DNA from: Prosopocoilus inquinatus
Lineage: Eukaryota; Arthropoda; Insecta; Coleoptera; Lucanidae
Direction of reading: 5' to 3'
Assembly: GCA_036172665.1 (NCBI GenBank)
Contig: CM069873.1
Span: 33,346,001 to 33,410,000, forward strand
DNA length: 64,000 bases
Under the pieces are notes generated by a model, which was not told the DNA's origin, ran no database searches, and was given only the letters and a program-made list of their open reading frames with translations. Positions 1-12,998 of this stretch are shown here, piece by piece. The first letter of the stretch is position 1. The number at the start of each line of letters is the position of its first letter. The position numbers and the translations under genes were made by a program.

Positions 1-39
1 TTTTCGAACGCAGCAGAATCTGGAAATAGTTTTAAATGA

Positions 40-61
40 AACAACACGCATTAGCGTTGTT
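40..61 (+). other. Imperfect hairpin inside each monomer (first copy shown)
   Basis: The sequence reads AACA, AC, ACGC, ATTA, GCGT, TGTT. AACA can pair with TGTT and ACGC with GCGT around an ATTA loop, giving 8 base pairs with a two-base bulge on the left side. The motif recurs in nearly every monomer at the same phase. The main variant replaces ACGC with ACGT, which keeps three inner pairs, plus a possible G-U wobble in RNA. In some right-hand monomers GCGTTGTT becomes GCATTGTT or GCGTAGTT, or the loop side reads ACCG, each of which weakens the stem. It is the strongest dyad I can see in the monomer. Folding in vivo is not shown. Its importance here is that many of the array's indels have an end within it. 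Confidence 0.6.
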
Positions 62-249
62 CCTGTGATGTATCTAATCGATCCTTACTCATCTATCATG
101 TTATTTGACGTTTCGATGGACTCTAGTAACTCTGATGTGAGATACGAAGTTTTTGGACGCATCAGGAGCTGGAAATAGTTTTAAACGAAACAACACGTAT
201 TAGCGTTGTTCCTGTGATGTATCTAATCGATCCTTACTTAGCTACTATG

Positions 250-1281
250 TTATTTGACGTTTCGATGGACTCCAGTAACTCTAATGTGAGATACGAAATT
301 TTCGGAGGCAGCAGAAGCTGGAAATAGTTTTAAACGAAACAACACGTATTAGCGTTGTTCCTGTGATGTATCTAATCGATCCTTACTCATCTATCATGTT
401 ATTTGACGTTTCGATGGACTCCAGTAACTTTGATGTAAGATACGATGTTCTCGGACGCAGCTGAAGCTAGAAATAGTTTTAAACGAAACAACACGCATTA
501 GCGTTGTTCCTGTGCTGTATCTAATCGATCCTTACTTATCTATCATGTTATTTGACGTTTCGATGGACTCCAGTAACTCTGATGTGAGATACGACGTTTT
601 CCGACGCAGCAGAAGCTGGAAATAGTTTTAAACGAAACAACACATATTAGCGTTGTTCCTGTGATGTATCTAATCGATCCTTACTCATCTATCATGTTAT
701 TTGACGTTTGGATGGACTCCAGTAACTCTGATGTGAGATACAAAGTTCTCGGATGCAGCAGAAGCTGGAAATAGTTTTGAACGAAACAACACGTATTAGC
801 GTTGTTCCTGTGATGTATCTAATCGATCCTTACTTATCTACTATGTTATTTGACGTTTCGATGGACTCCAGTAACTCTGATGTGAGATACGAAATTTTCG
901 AACGCAGCAGAATCTGGAAATAGTTTTAAATGAAACTACACGCATTAGCGTTGTTCCTGTGATGTATCTAATCGATCCTTACTCATCTATCATGTTATTT
1001 GACGTTTCGATGGACTCTAGTAACTCTGATGTGAGATACGAAGTTTTTGGACGCAGCAGGAGCTGGAAATAGTTTTAAACGAAACAACACGTATTAGCGT
1101 TGTTCCTGTGATGTATCTAATCGATCCTTACTTAGCTACTATGTTATTTGACGTTTCGATGGACTCCAGTAACTCTAATGTGAGATACGAAATTTTCGGA
1201 AGCAGCAGAATCTGGAAATAGTTTTAAATGAAACAACACGCATTAGCGTTGTTCCTGTGATGTATCTAATCGATCCTTACT
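250..1281 (+). repeat. Seven-monomer block, first copy (paired with 3,529-4,560)
   Basis: The block matches 3,529-4,560 at a constant offset of 3,279 bp (22 monomers plus one base). Shared rare markers include TCGGAGGCAG (302 and 3,581), a GTGCTG variant, GACGTTTTCCGAC, CTCGGATGCAGC and the GAAACTACAC variant (937 and 4,216). Differences are few: for example TTTGACG here against TTTGGCG in the other copy, and CACATATT against CACGTATT. Block edges were judged by eye from where rare variants stop matching and are uncertain by some tens of bases. Confidence 0.75.
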
Positions 1282-1760
1282 CATCTATCATGTTATTTGG
1301 CGTTTCGATGGACTCCAGTAACTTTGATGTGAGATACGAAGTTCTCAGACGCAGCTGAAGCTGGAAATAGTTTTAAATGAAACAACACGTATTAGCGTTG
1401 TTCCTGTGATGTATCTAATCGATTCTTACTCATCTATCATGTTATTTGACGTTTGGATGGACTCCAGTAACTCTGATGTGAGATACAAAGTATTCGGACG
1501 CAGCAGAAGCTCGAGATAGTTTTAAACGATACAACACGCATTAGCGTTGTTCCTGTGATGTATCTAATCGATCCTTACTCATCTATCATGTTATTTGGCG
1601 TTTCGATGGACTCCAGTAACTCTGATGTGAGATACAAAATTTTTGGACGCAGCAGAAGTTGGAAATAGTTTTAAACGAAACAACACGCATTAGCGTTGTT
1701 CCTGTGATGTATCTAATCGATCCTTACTCATCTATCATGTTATTTGACGTTTCGATGGAC

Positions 1761-3573
1761 TCCAGAACCTCTGATGTGAGATACGAAATTTTCGAACGCA
1801 GCAGAATCTGGAAATAGTTTTAAATGAAACAACACGCATTAGCGTTGTTCCTGTGATGTATCTAATCGATCCTTACTCATCTATCATGTTATTTGACGTT
1901 TCGATGGACTCTAGTAACTCTGATATGAGATACGAAGTTTTTGGACGCATCAGGAGCTGGAAATAGTTTTAAACGAAACAACACGTATTAGCGTTGTTCC
2001 TGTGATGTATCTAATCGATCCTTACTTAGCTACTATGTTATTTGACGTTTCGATGGACTCCAGTAACTCTAATGTGAGATACGAAATTTTCGGACGCAGC
2101 AGAAGCTGGAAATAGTTTTAAACGAAACAACACGTATTAGCGTTGTTCCTGTGATGTATCTAATCGATCCTTACTCATCTATCATGTTATTTGACGTTTG
2201 GATGGACTCCAGTAATTCTGATGTGAGATACAAAGTTCTCGGACGCAGCAGAAGCTGGAAATAGTTTTGAACGAAACAACACGTATTAGCGTTGTTCCTG
2301 TGATGTATCTAATCGATCCTTACTTATCTATCATGTTATCTGACGTTTGGATGGACTCCAGTAACTCTGATGTGAGATACAAAGTTTTCGGACGCAGCAG
2401 AAGCTGGAGATAGTTTTAAACGAAACAACACGCATTAGCGTTGTTCCTGTGATGTATCTAATCGATCCTTACTCATCTATCATGTTATTTGGCGTTTCGA
2501 TTAACTCCAGTAACTCTGATGTGAGATACAAAGTTTTCGGACGCAGCAGAAGCTGGAAATAGTTTTGAACGAAACAACACGTATTAGCGTTGTTCCTGTG
2601 ATGTATCTAATCGATCCTTATTTAGCTACTATGTTATTTGACGTTTCGATGGACTCCAATAACTCTAATGTGAGATACGAAATTTTCGGACGCAGCAGAA
2701 GCTGGAAATAGTTTTAAACGAAACCACACGTATTAGCGTTGTTCCTGTGATGTATCTAATCGATCCTTACTCATCTATCATGTTATTTGGCATTTCGATG
2801 GACTCCAGTAACTCTGATGTGAGATACAAAGTTTTCGGACGCATCAGAAGCTGGAAATAGTTTTAAACGAAACAACTCGCATTAGCGTTGTTCGTGTGAT
2901 GTATCTAATCGATCCTTACTCATCTATGATGTAATTTGACGTTTCGATGGACTCTAGTAACTCTGATGTGAGATACGAAGTTTTTGGACGCAGCAGGAGC
3001 TGGAAATAGTTTTAAACGAAACAACACGCATTAGCGTTGTTCCTGTGATGTATCTAATCGATCCTTATTTATCTATCATGTTATTTGACGTTTCGATGGA
3101 CTCTAGTAACTCTGATGTAAGATACGAAGTTTTTGGGCGCAGCAGGAGCTGGAAATAGTTTTAAACGAAGCAACGCATATTAGCGTTGTTCCTGTGATGT
3201 ATCTAATCGATCCTTACTTAGCTACTATGTTATTTGACGTTTCGATGGACTCCAGTAACTCTAATGTGAGATACGAAATTTTCGGACGCAGCAGATGCTG
3301 GAAATAGTTTTAAACGAAACAACACGCATTAGCGTTGTTCCTGTGATGTATCTAATCGATCCTTACTCATCTATCATGTTATTTGGCGTTTCGATGGACT
3401 CCAGTAACTTTGATGTGAGATACGAAGTTCTCGGACGCAGCTGAAGCTGGAAATAGTTTTAAATGAAACAACACGTATTAGCGTTGTTCCTGTGATGTAT
3501 CTAATCGATCCTAACTCATCTTATCATGTTATTTGACGTTTCGATGGACTCCAGTAACTCTAATGTGAGATAC
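1761..3573 (+). repeat. Twelve-monomer higher-order block, copy 1 of 3
   Basis: The block begins at the rare marker TCCAGAACCTC and runs to the +1 marker CATCTTATC, 1,760 bp later. The same two markers are 1,760 bp apart in the copies at 9,418 and 14,840. Between them come, in the same order, the GCATCAGGAGC, TTAGCTACTATG, TTATCTGACG, CCAATAAC, GAAACCACACG, GGCATTTCG and ATGATGTAATTTG variants. Small private changes here include GATATGAG near 1,923, TTCGTGTG near 2,890 and CGATTAACTCC near 2,497. Confidence 0.8.
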
Positions 3574-3922
3574 GAAATTTTCGGAGGCAGCAGAAGCTGG
3601 AAATAGTTTTAAACGAAACAACACGTATTAGCGTTGTTCCTGTGATGTATCTAATCGATCCTTACTCATCTATCATGTTATTTGGCGTTTCGATGGACTC
3701 CAGTAACTTTGATGTAAGATACGATGTTCTCGGACGCAGCTGAAGCTAGAAATAGTTTTAAACGAAACAACACGCATTAGCGTTGTTCCTGTGCTGTATC
3801 TAATCGATCCTTACTTATCTATCATGTTATTTGACGTTTCGATGGACTCCAGTAACTCTGATGTGAGATACGACGTTTTCCGACGCAGCAGAAGCTGGAA
3901 ATAGTTTTAAACGAAACAACAC
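3203..3922 (+). repeat. Near-identical segment repeated at 4,545-5,264
   Basis: The offset is 1,342 bp, nine monomers plus the +1 insertion at 3,521. Shared rare markers are GCAGATGCTG (3,291 and 4,633), CATCTTATC (3,521 and 4,863), TCGGAGGCAG (3,581 and 4,923), the GTGCTG variant and GACGTTTTCCGAC. The match ends at 3,922/5,264, where one copy has ACGTATT and the other ACGCATT followed by TTTGGCG. Confidence 0.72.
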
Positions 3923-4560
3923 GTATTAGCGTTGTTCCTGTGATGTATCTAATCGATCCTTACTCATCTATCATGTTATTTGACGTTTGGATGGACTCCA
4001 GTAACTCTGATGTGAGATACAAAGTTCTCGGATGCAGCAGAAGCTGGAAATAGTTTTGAACGAAACAACACGTATTAGCGTTGTTCCTGTGATGTATCTA
4101 ATCTATCCTTACTTATCTACTATGTTATTTGACGTTTCGATGGACTCCAGTAACTCTGATGTGAGATACGAAATTTTCGAACGCAGCAGAATCTGGAAAT
4201 AGTTTTAAATGAAACTACACGCATTAGCGTTGTTCCTGTGATGTATCTAATCGATCCTTACTCATCTATCATGTTATTTGACGTTTCGATGGACTCTAGT
4301 AACTCTGATGTGAGATACGAAGTTTTTGGACGCAGCAGGAGCTGGAAATAGTTTTAAACGAAACAACACGTATTAGCGTTGTTCCTGTGATGTATCTAAT
4401 CGATCCTTACTTAGCTACTATGTTATTTGACGTTTCGATGGACTCCAGTAACTCTAATGTGAGATACGAAATTTTCGGAAGCAGCAGAATCTGGAAATAG
4501 TTTTAAATGAAACAACACGCATTAGCGTTGTTCCTGTGATGTATCTAATCGATCCTTACT
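3529..4560 (+). repeat. Seven-monomer block, second copy (paired with 250-1,281)
   Basis: This is the downstream copy at offset 3,279 bp. It carries the private change TCTATCC near 4,102, which destroys the ClaI site in that monomer. After about 4,560 the two copies part: this one continues with TTAGCTACTATG where the first has CTCATCTATCATG. Confidence 0.72.
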
Positions 4561-5572
4561 TAGCTACTATGTTATTTGACGTTTCGATGGACTCCAGTAA
4601 CTCTAATGTGAGATACGAAATTTTCGGACGCAGCAGATGCTGGAAATAGTTTTAAACGAAACAACACGCATTAGCGTTGTTCCTGTGATGTATCTAATCG
4701 ATCCTTACTCATCTATCATGTTATTTGGCGTTTCGATGGACTCCAGTAACTTTGATGTGAGATACGAAGTTCTCGGACGCAGCTGAAGCTGGAAATAGTT
4801 TTAAATGAAACAACACGTATTAGCGTTGTTCCTGTGATGTATCTAATCGATCCTAACTCATCTTATCATGTTATTTGACGTTTCGATGGACTCCAGTAAC
4901 TCTAATGTGAGATACGAAATTTTCGGAGGCAGCAGAAGCTGGAAATAGTTTTAAACGAAACAACACGTATTAGCGTTGTTCCTGTGATGTATCTAATCGA
5001 TCCTTACTCATCTATCATGTTATTTGGCGTTTCGATGGACTCCAGTAACTTTGATGTAAGATACGATGTTCTCGGACGCAGCTGAAGCTAGAAATAGTTT
5101 TAAACGAAACAACACGCATTAGCGTTGTTCCTGTGCTGTATCTAATCGATCCTTACTTATCTATCATGTTATTTGACGTTTCGATGGACTCCAGTAACTC
5201 TGATGTGAGATACGACGTTTTCCGACGCAGCAGAAGCTGGAAATAGTTTTAAACGAAACAACACGCATTAGCGTTGTTCCTGTGATGTATCTAATCGATC
5301 CTTACTCATCTATCATGTTATTTGGCGTTTCGATGGACTCCAGTAACTTTGATGTGAGATACGAAGTTCTCAGACGCAGCTGAAGCTGGAAATAGTTTTA
5401 AATGAAACAACACGTATTAGCGTTGTTCCTGTGATGTATCTAATCGATTCTTACTCATCTATCATGTTATTTGACGTTTGGATGGACTCCAGTAACTCTG
5501 ATGTGAGATACAAAGTATTCGGACGCAGCAGAAGCTCGAGATAGTTTTAAACGATACAACACGCATTAGCGT

Positions 5573-5600
5573 CTGAATAGAATCTGGAAATAGTTTTAAA
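5573..5600 (+). repeat. 28-bp insertion within a monomer, copy 1 of 4
   Basis: After GCATTAGCGT the normal TGTTCCTG is delayed by 28 extra bases beginning CTGAATAGAATCTGG and ending TTTTAAA, giving a 177-bp monomer. Most of the insert repeats the monomer's own AGAATCTGGAAATAG segment, but the first 6-8 bases do not match the adjacent sequence in register. The insertion splits the right arm of the hairpin between GCGT and TGTT. The same event is present four times, so it arose once and was amplified. Confidence 0.93.
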
Positions 5601-7576
5601 TGTTCCTGTGATGTATCTAATCGATCCTTACTCATCTATCATGTTATTTGACGTTTCGATGGACTCTAGTAACTCTGATGTGAGATACGAAGTTTTTGGA
5701 CGCAGCAGGAGCTGGAAATAGTTTTAAACGAAACAACACGTATTAGCGTTGTTCCTGTGATGTATCTAATCGATCCTTACTTAGCTACTATGTTATTTGA
5801 CGTTTCGATGGACTCCAGTAACTCTAATGTGAGATACGAAATTTTCGGAAGCAGCAGAATCTGGAAATAGTTTTAAATGAAACAACACGCATTAGCGTTG
5901 TTCCTGTGATGTATCTAATCGATCCTTACTCATCTATCATGTTATTTGGCGTTTCGATGGACTCCAGTAACTTTGATGTGAGATACGAAGTTCTCGGACG
6001 CAGCTGAAGCTGGAAATAGTTTTAAATGAAACAACACGTATTAGCGTTGTTCCTGTGATGTATCTAATCGATTCTTACTCATCTATCATGTTATTTGACG
6101 TTTGGATGGACTCCAGTAACTCTGATGTGAGATACAAAGTATTCGGACGCAGCAGAAGCTCGAGATAGTTTTAAACGATACAACACGCATTAGCGTTGTT
6201 CCTGTGATGTATCTAATCGATCCTTACTCATCTATCATGTTATTTGGCGTTTCGATGGACTCCAGTAACTCTGATGTGAGATACAAAATTTTTGGACGCA
6301 GCAGAAGTTGGAAATAGTTTTAAACGAAACAACACGCATTAGCGTTGTTCCTGTGATGTATCTAATCGATCCTTACTCATCTATCATGTTATTTGACGTT
6401 TCGATGGACTCCAGAACCTCTGATGTGAGATACGAAATTTTCGAACGCAGCAGAATCTGGAAATAGTTTTAAATGAAACAACACGCATTAGCGTTGTTCC
6501 TGTGATGTATCTAATCGATCCTTACTCATCTATCATGTTATTTGACGTTTCGATGGACTCTAGTAACTCTGATGTGAGATACGAAGTTTTTGGACGCATC
6601 AGGAGCTGGAAATAGTTTTAAACGAAACAACACGTATTAGCGTTGTTCCTGTGATGTATCTAATCGATCCTTACTTAGCTACTATGTTATTTGACGTTTC
6701 GATGGACTCCAGTAACTCTAATGTGAGATACGAAATTTTCGGAAGCAGCAGAAGCTGGAAATAGTTTTAAACGAAACAACACGTATTAGCGTTGTTCCTG
6801 TGATGTATCTAATCGATCCTTACTCATCTATCTTGTTATTTGACGTTTGGATGTACTCCAGTAACTCTGATGTGAGATACAAAGTTCTCGGACGCAGCAG
6901 AAGCTGGAAATAGTTTTGAACGAAACAACACGTATTAGCGTTGTTCCTGTGATGTATCTAATCGATCCTTGCTTATCTATCATGTTATCTGACGTTTGGA
7001 TGGACTCCAGTAACTCTGATGTGAGATACAAAGTTTTCGGACGCAGCAGAAGCTGGAGATAGTTTTAAACGAAACAACACGCATTAGCGTTGTTCCTGTG
7101 ATGTATCTAATCGATCCTTACTCATCTATCATGTTATTTGGCGTTTCGATGGACTCCAGTAACTCTGATGTGAGATACAAAGTTTTCGGACGCAGCAGAA
7201 GCTGGAAATAGTTTTGAACGAAACAACACGTATTAGCGTTGTTCCTGTGATGTATCTAATCGATCCTTACTTAGCTACTATGTTATTTGACGTTTCGATG
7301 GACTCCAGTAACTCTAATGTGAGATACGAAATTTTCGGAAGCAGCAGAATCTGGAAATAGTTTTAAATGAAACAACACGCATTAGCGTTGTTCCTGTGAT
7401 GTATCTAATCGATCCTTACTCATCTATCATGTTATTTGGCGTTTCGATGGACTCCAGTAACTTTGATGTAAGATACGATGTTCTCGGACGCAGCTGAAGC
7501 TAGAAATAGTTTTAAACGAAACAACACGCATTAGCGTTGTTCCTGTGCTGTATCTAATCGATCCTTAATTATCTAT

Positions 7577-9243
7577 CATGTTATTTGACGTTTCGATGGA
7601 CTCCAGTAACTCTGATGTGAGATACGACGTTTTCCGAAGCAGCAGAAGCTGGAAATAGTTTTAAACGAAACAACACGTATTAGCGTTGTTCCTGTGATGT
7701 ATCTAATCGATCCTTACTCATCTATCATGTTATTTGACGTTTGGATGGACTCTAGTAACTCTGATGTAAGATACGAAGTTTTTGGGCGCAGCAGGAGCTG
7801 GAAATAGTTTTAAACGAAGCAACGCGTATTAGCGTTGTTCCTGTGATGTATCTAATCGATCCTTACTTAGCTACTATGTTATTTGACGTTTCGATGGACT
7901 CCAGTAACTCTAATGTGAGATACGAAATTTTCGGACGCAGCAGAATCTGGAAATAGTTTTAAATGAAACTACACGCATTAGCGTTGTTCCTGTGATGTAT
8001 CTAATCGATCCTTACTCATCTATCATGTTATTTGACGTTTCGATGGACTCTAGTAACTCTGATGTGAGATACGAAGTTTTTGGACGCAGCAGGAGCTGGA
8101 AATAGTTTTAAACGAAACAACACGTATTAGCGTTGTTCCTGTGATGTATCTAATCGATCCTTACTTAGCTACTATGTTATTTGACGTTTCGATGGACTCC
8201 AGTAACTCTAATGTGAGATACGAAATTTTCGGAAGCAGCAGAATCTGGAAATAGTTTTAAATGAAACAACACGCATTAGCGTTGTTCCTGTGATGTATCT
8301 AATCGATCCTTACTCATCTATCATGTTATTTGGCGTTTCGATGGACTCCAGTAACTTTGATGTGAGATACGAAGTTCTCAGACGCAGCTGAAGCTGGAAA
8401 TAGTTTTAAATGAAGCAACACGTATTAGCGTTGTTCCTGTGATGTATCTAATCGATTCTTACTCATCTATCATGTTATTTGACGTTTGGATAGACTCCAG
8501 TAACTCTGATGTGAGATACAAAGTATTCGGACGCAGCAGAAGCTCGAGATAGTTTTAAACGATACAACACGCATTAGCGTCTGAATAGAATCTGGAAATA
8601 GTTTTAAATGTTCCTGTGATGTATCTAATCGATCCTTACTCATCTATCATGTTATTTGACGTTTCGATGGACTCTAGTAACTCTGATGTGAGATACGAAG
8701 TTTTTGGACGCAGCAGGAGCTGGAAATAGTTTTAAACGAAACAACACGTATTAGCGTTGTTCCTGTGATGTATCTAATCGATCCTTACTTAGCTACTATG
8801 TTATTTGACGTTTCGATGGACTCCAGTAACTCTAATGTGAGATACGAAATTTTCGGAAGCAGCAGAATCTGGAAATAGTTTTAAATGAAACAACACGCAT
8901 TAGCGTTGTTCCTGTGATGTATCTAATCGATCCTTACTCATCTATCATGTTATTTGGCGTTTCGATGGACTCCAGTAACTTTGATGTGAGATACGAAGTT
9001 CTCGGACGCAGCTGAAGCTGGAAATAGTTTTAAATGAAACAACACGTATTAGCGTTGTTCCTGTGATGTATCTAATCGATTCTTACTCATCTATCATGTT
9101 ATTTGACGTTTGGATGGACTCCAGTAACTCTGATGTGAGATACAAAGTATTCGGACGCAGCAGAAGCTCGAGATAGTTTTAAACGATACAACACGCATTA
9201 GCGTTGTTCCTGTGATGTATCTAATCGATCCTTACTCATCTAT
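7577..9243 (+). repeat. Eleven-monomer block with 28-bp insertion, copy A
   Basis: Matches 11,332-12,998 at offset 3,755 bp. Markers in order are GACGTTTTCCG, TTTGGATGGACTCTAG, TTTTTGGGCGC, GAAGCAACGCG, GAAACTACAC, TTCTCAGACGC, the 28-bp insertion and AGCTCGAGATAG. Private changes include CCGAAGCAGC (near 7,634), GAAGCAACACG (8,414) and GATAGACTCC (near 8,490). Confidence 0.75.
8581..8608 (+). repeat. 28-bp insertion within a monomer, copy 2 of 4
   Basis: Identical insertion at the same point of the monomer, 3,008 bp after copy 1 (20 monomers plus 28 bp). Confidence 0.93.
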
Positions 9244-9417
9244 CATGTTATTTGGCGTTTCGATGGACTCCAGTAACTCTGATGTGAGATACAAAATTTT
9301 TGGACGCAGCAGAAGTTGGAAATAGTTTTAAACGAAACAACACGCATTAGCGTTGTTCCTGTGATGTATCTAATCGATCCTTACTCATCTATCATGTTAT
9401 TTGACGTTTCGATGGAC

Positions 9418-11230
9418 TCCAGAACCTCTGATGTGAGATACGAAATTTTCGAACGCAGCAGAATCTGGAAATAGTTTTGAACGAATCAACACGTATTAGC
9501 GTTGTTCCTGTGATGTATCTAATCGATCCTTACTTATCTACTATGTTATTTGACGCTTCGATGGACTCCAGTAACTCTGATGTGAGATACAAAGTCTTCG
9601 GACGCAGCAGAAGCTGGAAATAGTTTTAAACGAAACAACACGTATTAGCGTTGTTCCTGTGATGTATCTAATCGATCCTTACTTAGCTACTATGTTATTT
9701 GACGTTTCGATGGACTCCAGTAACTCTAATGTGAGATACGAAATTTTCGGACGCAGCAGAAGCTGGAAATAGTTTTAAACGAAACAACACGTATTAGCGT
9801 TGTTCCTGTGATGTATCTAATCGATCCTTACTCATCTATCATGTTATTTGACGTTTGGATGGACTCCAGTAACTCTGATGTGAGATACAAAGTTCTCGGA
9901 CGCAGCAGAAGCTGGAAATAGTTTTGAACGAAACAACACGTATTAGCGTTGTTCCTGTGATGTATCTAATCGATCCTTACTTATCTATCATGTTATCTGA
10001 CGTTTGGATGGACTCCAGTAACTCTGATGTGAGATACAAAGTTTTCGGACGCAGCAGAAGCTGGAGATAGTTTTAAACGAAACAACACGCATTAGCGTTG
10101 TTCCTGTGATGTATCTAATCGATCCTTACTCATCTATCATGTTATTTGGCGTTTCGATGGACTCCAGTAACTCTGATGTGAGATACAAAGTTTTCGGACG
10201 CAGCAGAAGCTGGAAATAATTTTGAACGAAACAACACGTATTAGCGTTGTTCCTGTGATGTATCTAATCGATCCTTATTTAGCTACTATGTTATTTGACG
10301 TTTCGATGGACTCCAATAACTCTAATGTGAGATACGAAATTTTCGGACGCAGCAGAAGCTGGAAATAGTTTTAAACGAAACCACACGTATTAGCGTTGTT
10401 CCTGTGATGTATCTAATCGATCCTTACTCATCTATCATGTTATTTGGCATTTCGATGGACTCCAGTAACTCTGATGTGAGATACAAAGTTTTCGGACGCA
10501 TCAGAAGCTGGAAATAGTTTTAAACGAAACAACTCGCATTAGCGTTGTTCCTGTGATGTATCTAATCGATCCTTACTCATCTATGATGTAATTTGACGTT
10601 TCGATGGACTCTAGTAACTCTGATGTGAGATACGAAGTTTTTGGACGCAGCAGGAGCTGGAAATAGTTATAAACGAAACAACACGCATTAGCGTTGTTCC
10701 TGTGATGTATCTAATCGATCCTTATTTATCTATCATGTTATTTGACGTTTCAATGGACTCTAGTAACTCTGATGTAAGATACGAAGTTTTTGGGCGCAGC
10801 AGGAGCTGGAAATAGTTTTAAACGAAGCAACGCGTATTAGCGTTGTTCCTGTGATGTATCTAATCGATCCTTACTTAGCTACTATGTTATTTGACGTTTC
10901 GATGGACTCCAGTAACTCTAATGTGAGATACGAAATTTTCGGACGCAGCAGAAGCTGGAAATAGTTTTAAACGAAACAACACGCATTAGCGTTGTTCCTG
11001 TGATGTATCTAATCGATCCTTACTCATCTATCATGTTATTTGGCGTTTCGATGGACTCCAGTAACTTTGATGTGAGATACGAAGTTCTCGGACGCAGCTG
11101 AAGCTGGAAATAGTTTTAAATGAAACAACACGTATTAGCGTTGTTCCTGTGATGTATCTAATCGATCCTAACTCATCTTATCATGTTATTTGACGTTTCG
11201 ATGGACTCCAGTAACTCTAATGTGAGATAC
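9418..11230 (+). repeat. Twelve-monomer higher-order block, copy 2 of 3
   Basis: This copy is offset 7,657 bp from copy 1 (51 monomers plus known indels) and 5,422 bp from copy 3. The CCACACG marker lies at 2,724, 10,381 and 15,803, which fits both offsets. One monomer, about 9,477-9,620, carries different variants (GAACGAATCAAC, TTATCTACTATG, GACGCTTCG, AAAGTCTTCGG) in place of the expected TCTAGTAAC/GCATCAGGAGC monomer, with no change of length. That looks like a gene conversion tract. Confidence 0.78.
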
Positions 11231-11331
11231 GAAGTTCTCGGACGCAGCTGAAGCTGGAAATAGTTTTAAATGAAACAACACGTATTAGCGTTGTTCCTGT
11301 GATGTATCTAATCGATCCTAACTCATCTTAT

Positions 11332-12998
11332 CATGTTATTTGACGTTTCGATGGACTCCAGTAACTCTGATGTGAGATACGACGTTTTCCGACGCAGCAG
11401 AAGCTGGAAATAGTTTTAAACGAAACAACACGTATTAGCGTTGTTCCTGTGATGTATCTAATCGATCCTTACTCATCTATCATGTTATTTGACGTTTGGA
11501 TGGACTCTAGTAACTCTGATGTAAGATACGAAGTTTTTGGGCGCAGCAGGAGCTGGAAATAGTTTTAAACGAAGCAACGCGTATTAGCGTTGTTCCTGTG
11601 ATGTATCTAATCGATCCTTACTTAGCTACTATGTTATTTGACGTTTCGATGGACTCCAGTAACTCTAATGTGAGATACGAAATTTTCGGACGCAGCAGAA
11701 TCTGGAAATAGTTTTAAATGAAACTACACGCATTAGCGTTGTTCCTGTGATGTATCTAATCGATCCTTACTCATCTATCATGTTATTTGACGTTTCGATG
11801 GACTCTAGTAACTCTGATGTGAGATACGAAGTTTTTGGACGCAGCAGGAGCTGGAAATAGTTTTAAACGAAACAACACGTATTAGCGTTGTTCCTGTGAT
11901 GTATCTAATCGATCCTTACTTAGCTACTATGTTATTGGACGTTTCGATGGACTCCAGTAACTCTAATGTGAGATACGAAATTTTCGGAAGCAGCAGAATC
12001 TGGAAATAGTTTTAAATGAAACAACACGCATTAGCGTTGTTCCTGTGATGTATCTAATCGATCCTTACTCATCTATCATGTTATTTGGCGTTTCGATGGA
12101 CTCCAGTAACTTTGATGTGAGATACGAAGTTCTCAGACGCAGCTGAAGCTGGAAATAGTTTCAAATGAAACAACACGTATTAGCGTTGTTCCTGTGATGT
12201 ATCTAATCGATTCTTACTCATCTATCATGTTATTTGACGTTTGGATGGACTCCAGTAACTCTGATGTGAGATACAAAGTATTCGGACGCAGCAGAAGCTC
12301 GAGATAGTTTTAAACGATACAACACGCATTAGCGTCTGAATAGAATCTGGAAATAGTATTAAATGTTCCTGTGATGTATCTAATCGATCCTTACTCATCT
12401 ATCATGTTATTTGACGTTTCGATGGACTCTAGTAACTCTGATGTGAGATACGAAGTTTTTGGACGCAGCAGGAGCTGGAAATAGTTTTAAACGAAACAAC
12501 ACGTATTAGCGTTGTTCCTGTGATGTATCTAATCGATCCTTACTTAGCTACTATGTTATTTGACGTTTCGATGGACTCCAGTAACTCTAATGTGAGATAC
12601 GAAATTTTCGGAAGCAGCAGAATCTGGAAATAGTTTTAAATGAAACAACACGCATTAGCGTTGTTCCTGTGATGTATCTAATCGATCCTTACTCATCTAT
12701 CATGTTATTTGGCGTTTCGATGGACTCCAGTAACTTTGATGTGAGATACGAAGTTCTCGGACGCAGCTGAAGCTGGAAATAGTTTTAAATGAAACAACAC
12801 GTATTAGCGTTGTTCCTGTGATGTATCTAATCGATTCTTACTCATCTATCATGTTATTTGACGTTTGGATGGACTCCAGTAACTCTGATGTGAGATACAA
12901 AGTATTCGGACGCAGCAGAAGCTCGAGATAGTTTTAAACGATACAACACGCATTAGCGTTGTTCCTGTGATGTATCTAATCGATCCTTACTCATCTAT
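11332..12998 (+). repeat. Eleven-monomer block, copy B; tandem with copy C
   Basis: This 1,667-bp unit (11 monomers plus 28 bp) is directly followed by a second copy at 12,999-14,665. GACGTTTTCC lies at 11,381 and 13,048, and the 28-bp insertion at 12,336 and 14,003, both 1,667 bp apart. The copies share the rare TAGTTTCAAATG (near 12,157 and 13,824). The few differences seen include TTATTGGACG here against TTTGAAGTTTCG in copy C, and TAGTATTAAA against TAGTTTTAAA in the insertion. Confidence 0.82.
12336..12363 (+). repeat. 28-bp insertion within a monomer, copy 3 of 4
   Basis: Same insertion, 3,755 bp after copy 2 (25 monomers, plus 28 bp, plus two single-base insertions at 11,178 and 11,328). 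It has one private change, TAGTATTAAA. Confidence 0.93.

Noticed and set aside
40..61. Hairpin as a rho-independent terminator or small RNA gene
   Set aside because: The stem is short and bulged, is followed by CCTGTG and not a T-run, and occurs in every monomer with no gene upstream.
6828..7031. 67-codon open frame on the minus strand
   Set aside because: It lies wholly in satellite monomers, and similar short frames recur at 36,989-37,183, 39,219-39,413 and 39,809-40,003 only because the monomers are repeated. The frame shifts by two bases at each monomer, there is no conserved start context, and no family is recognisable.
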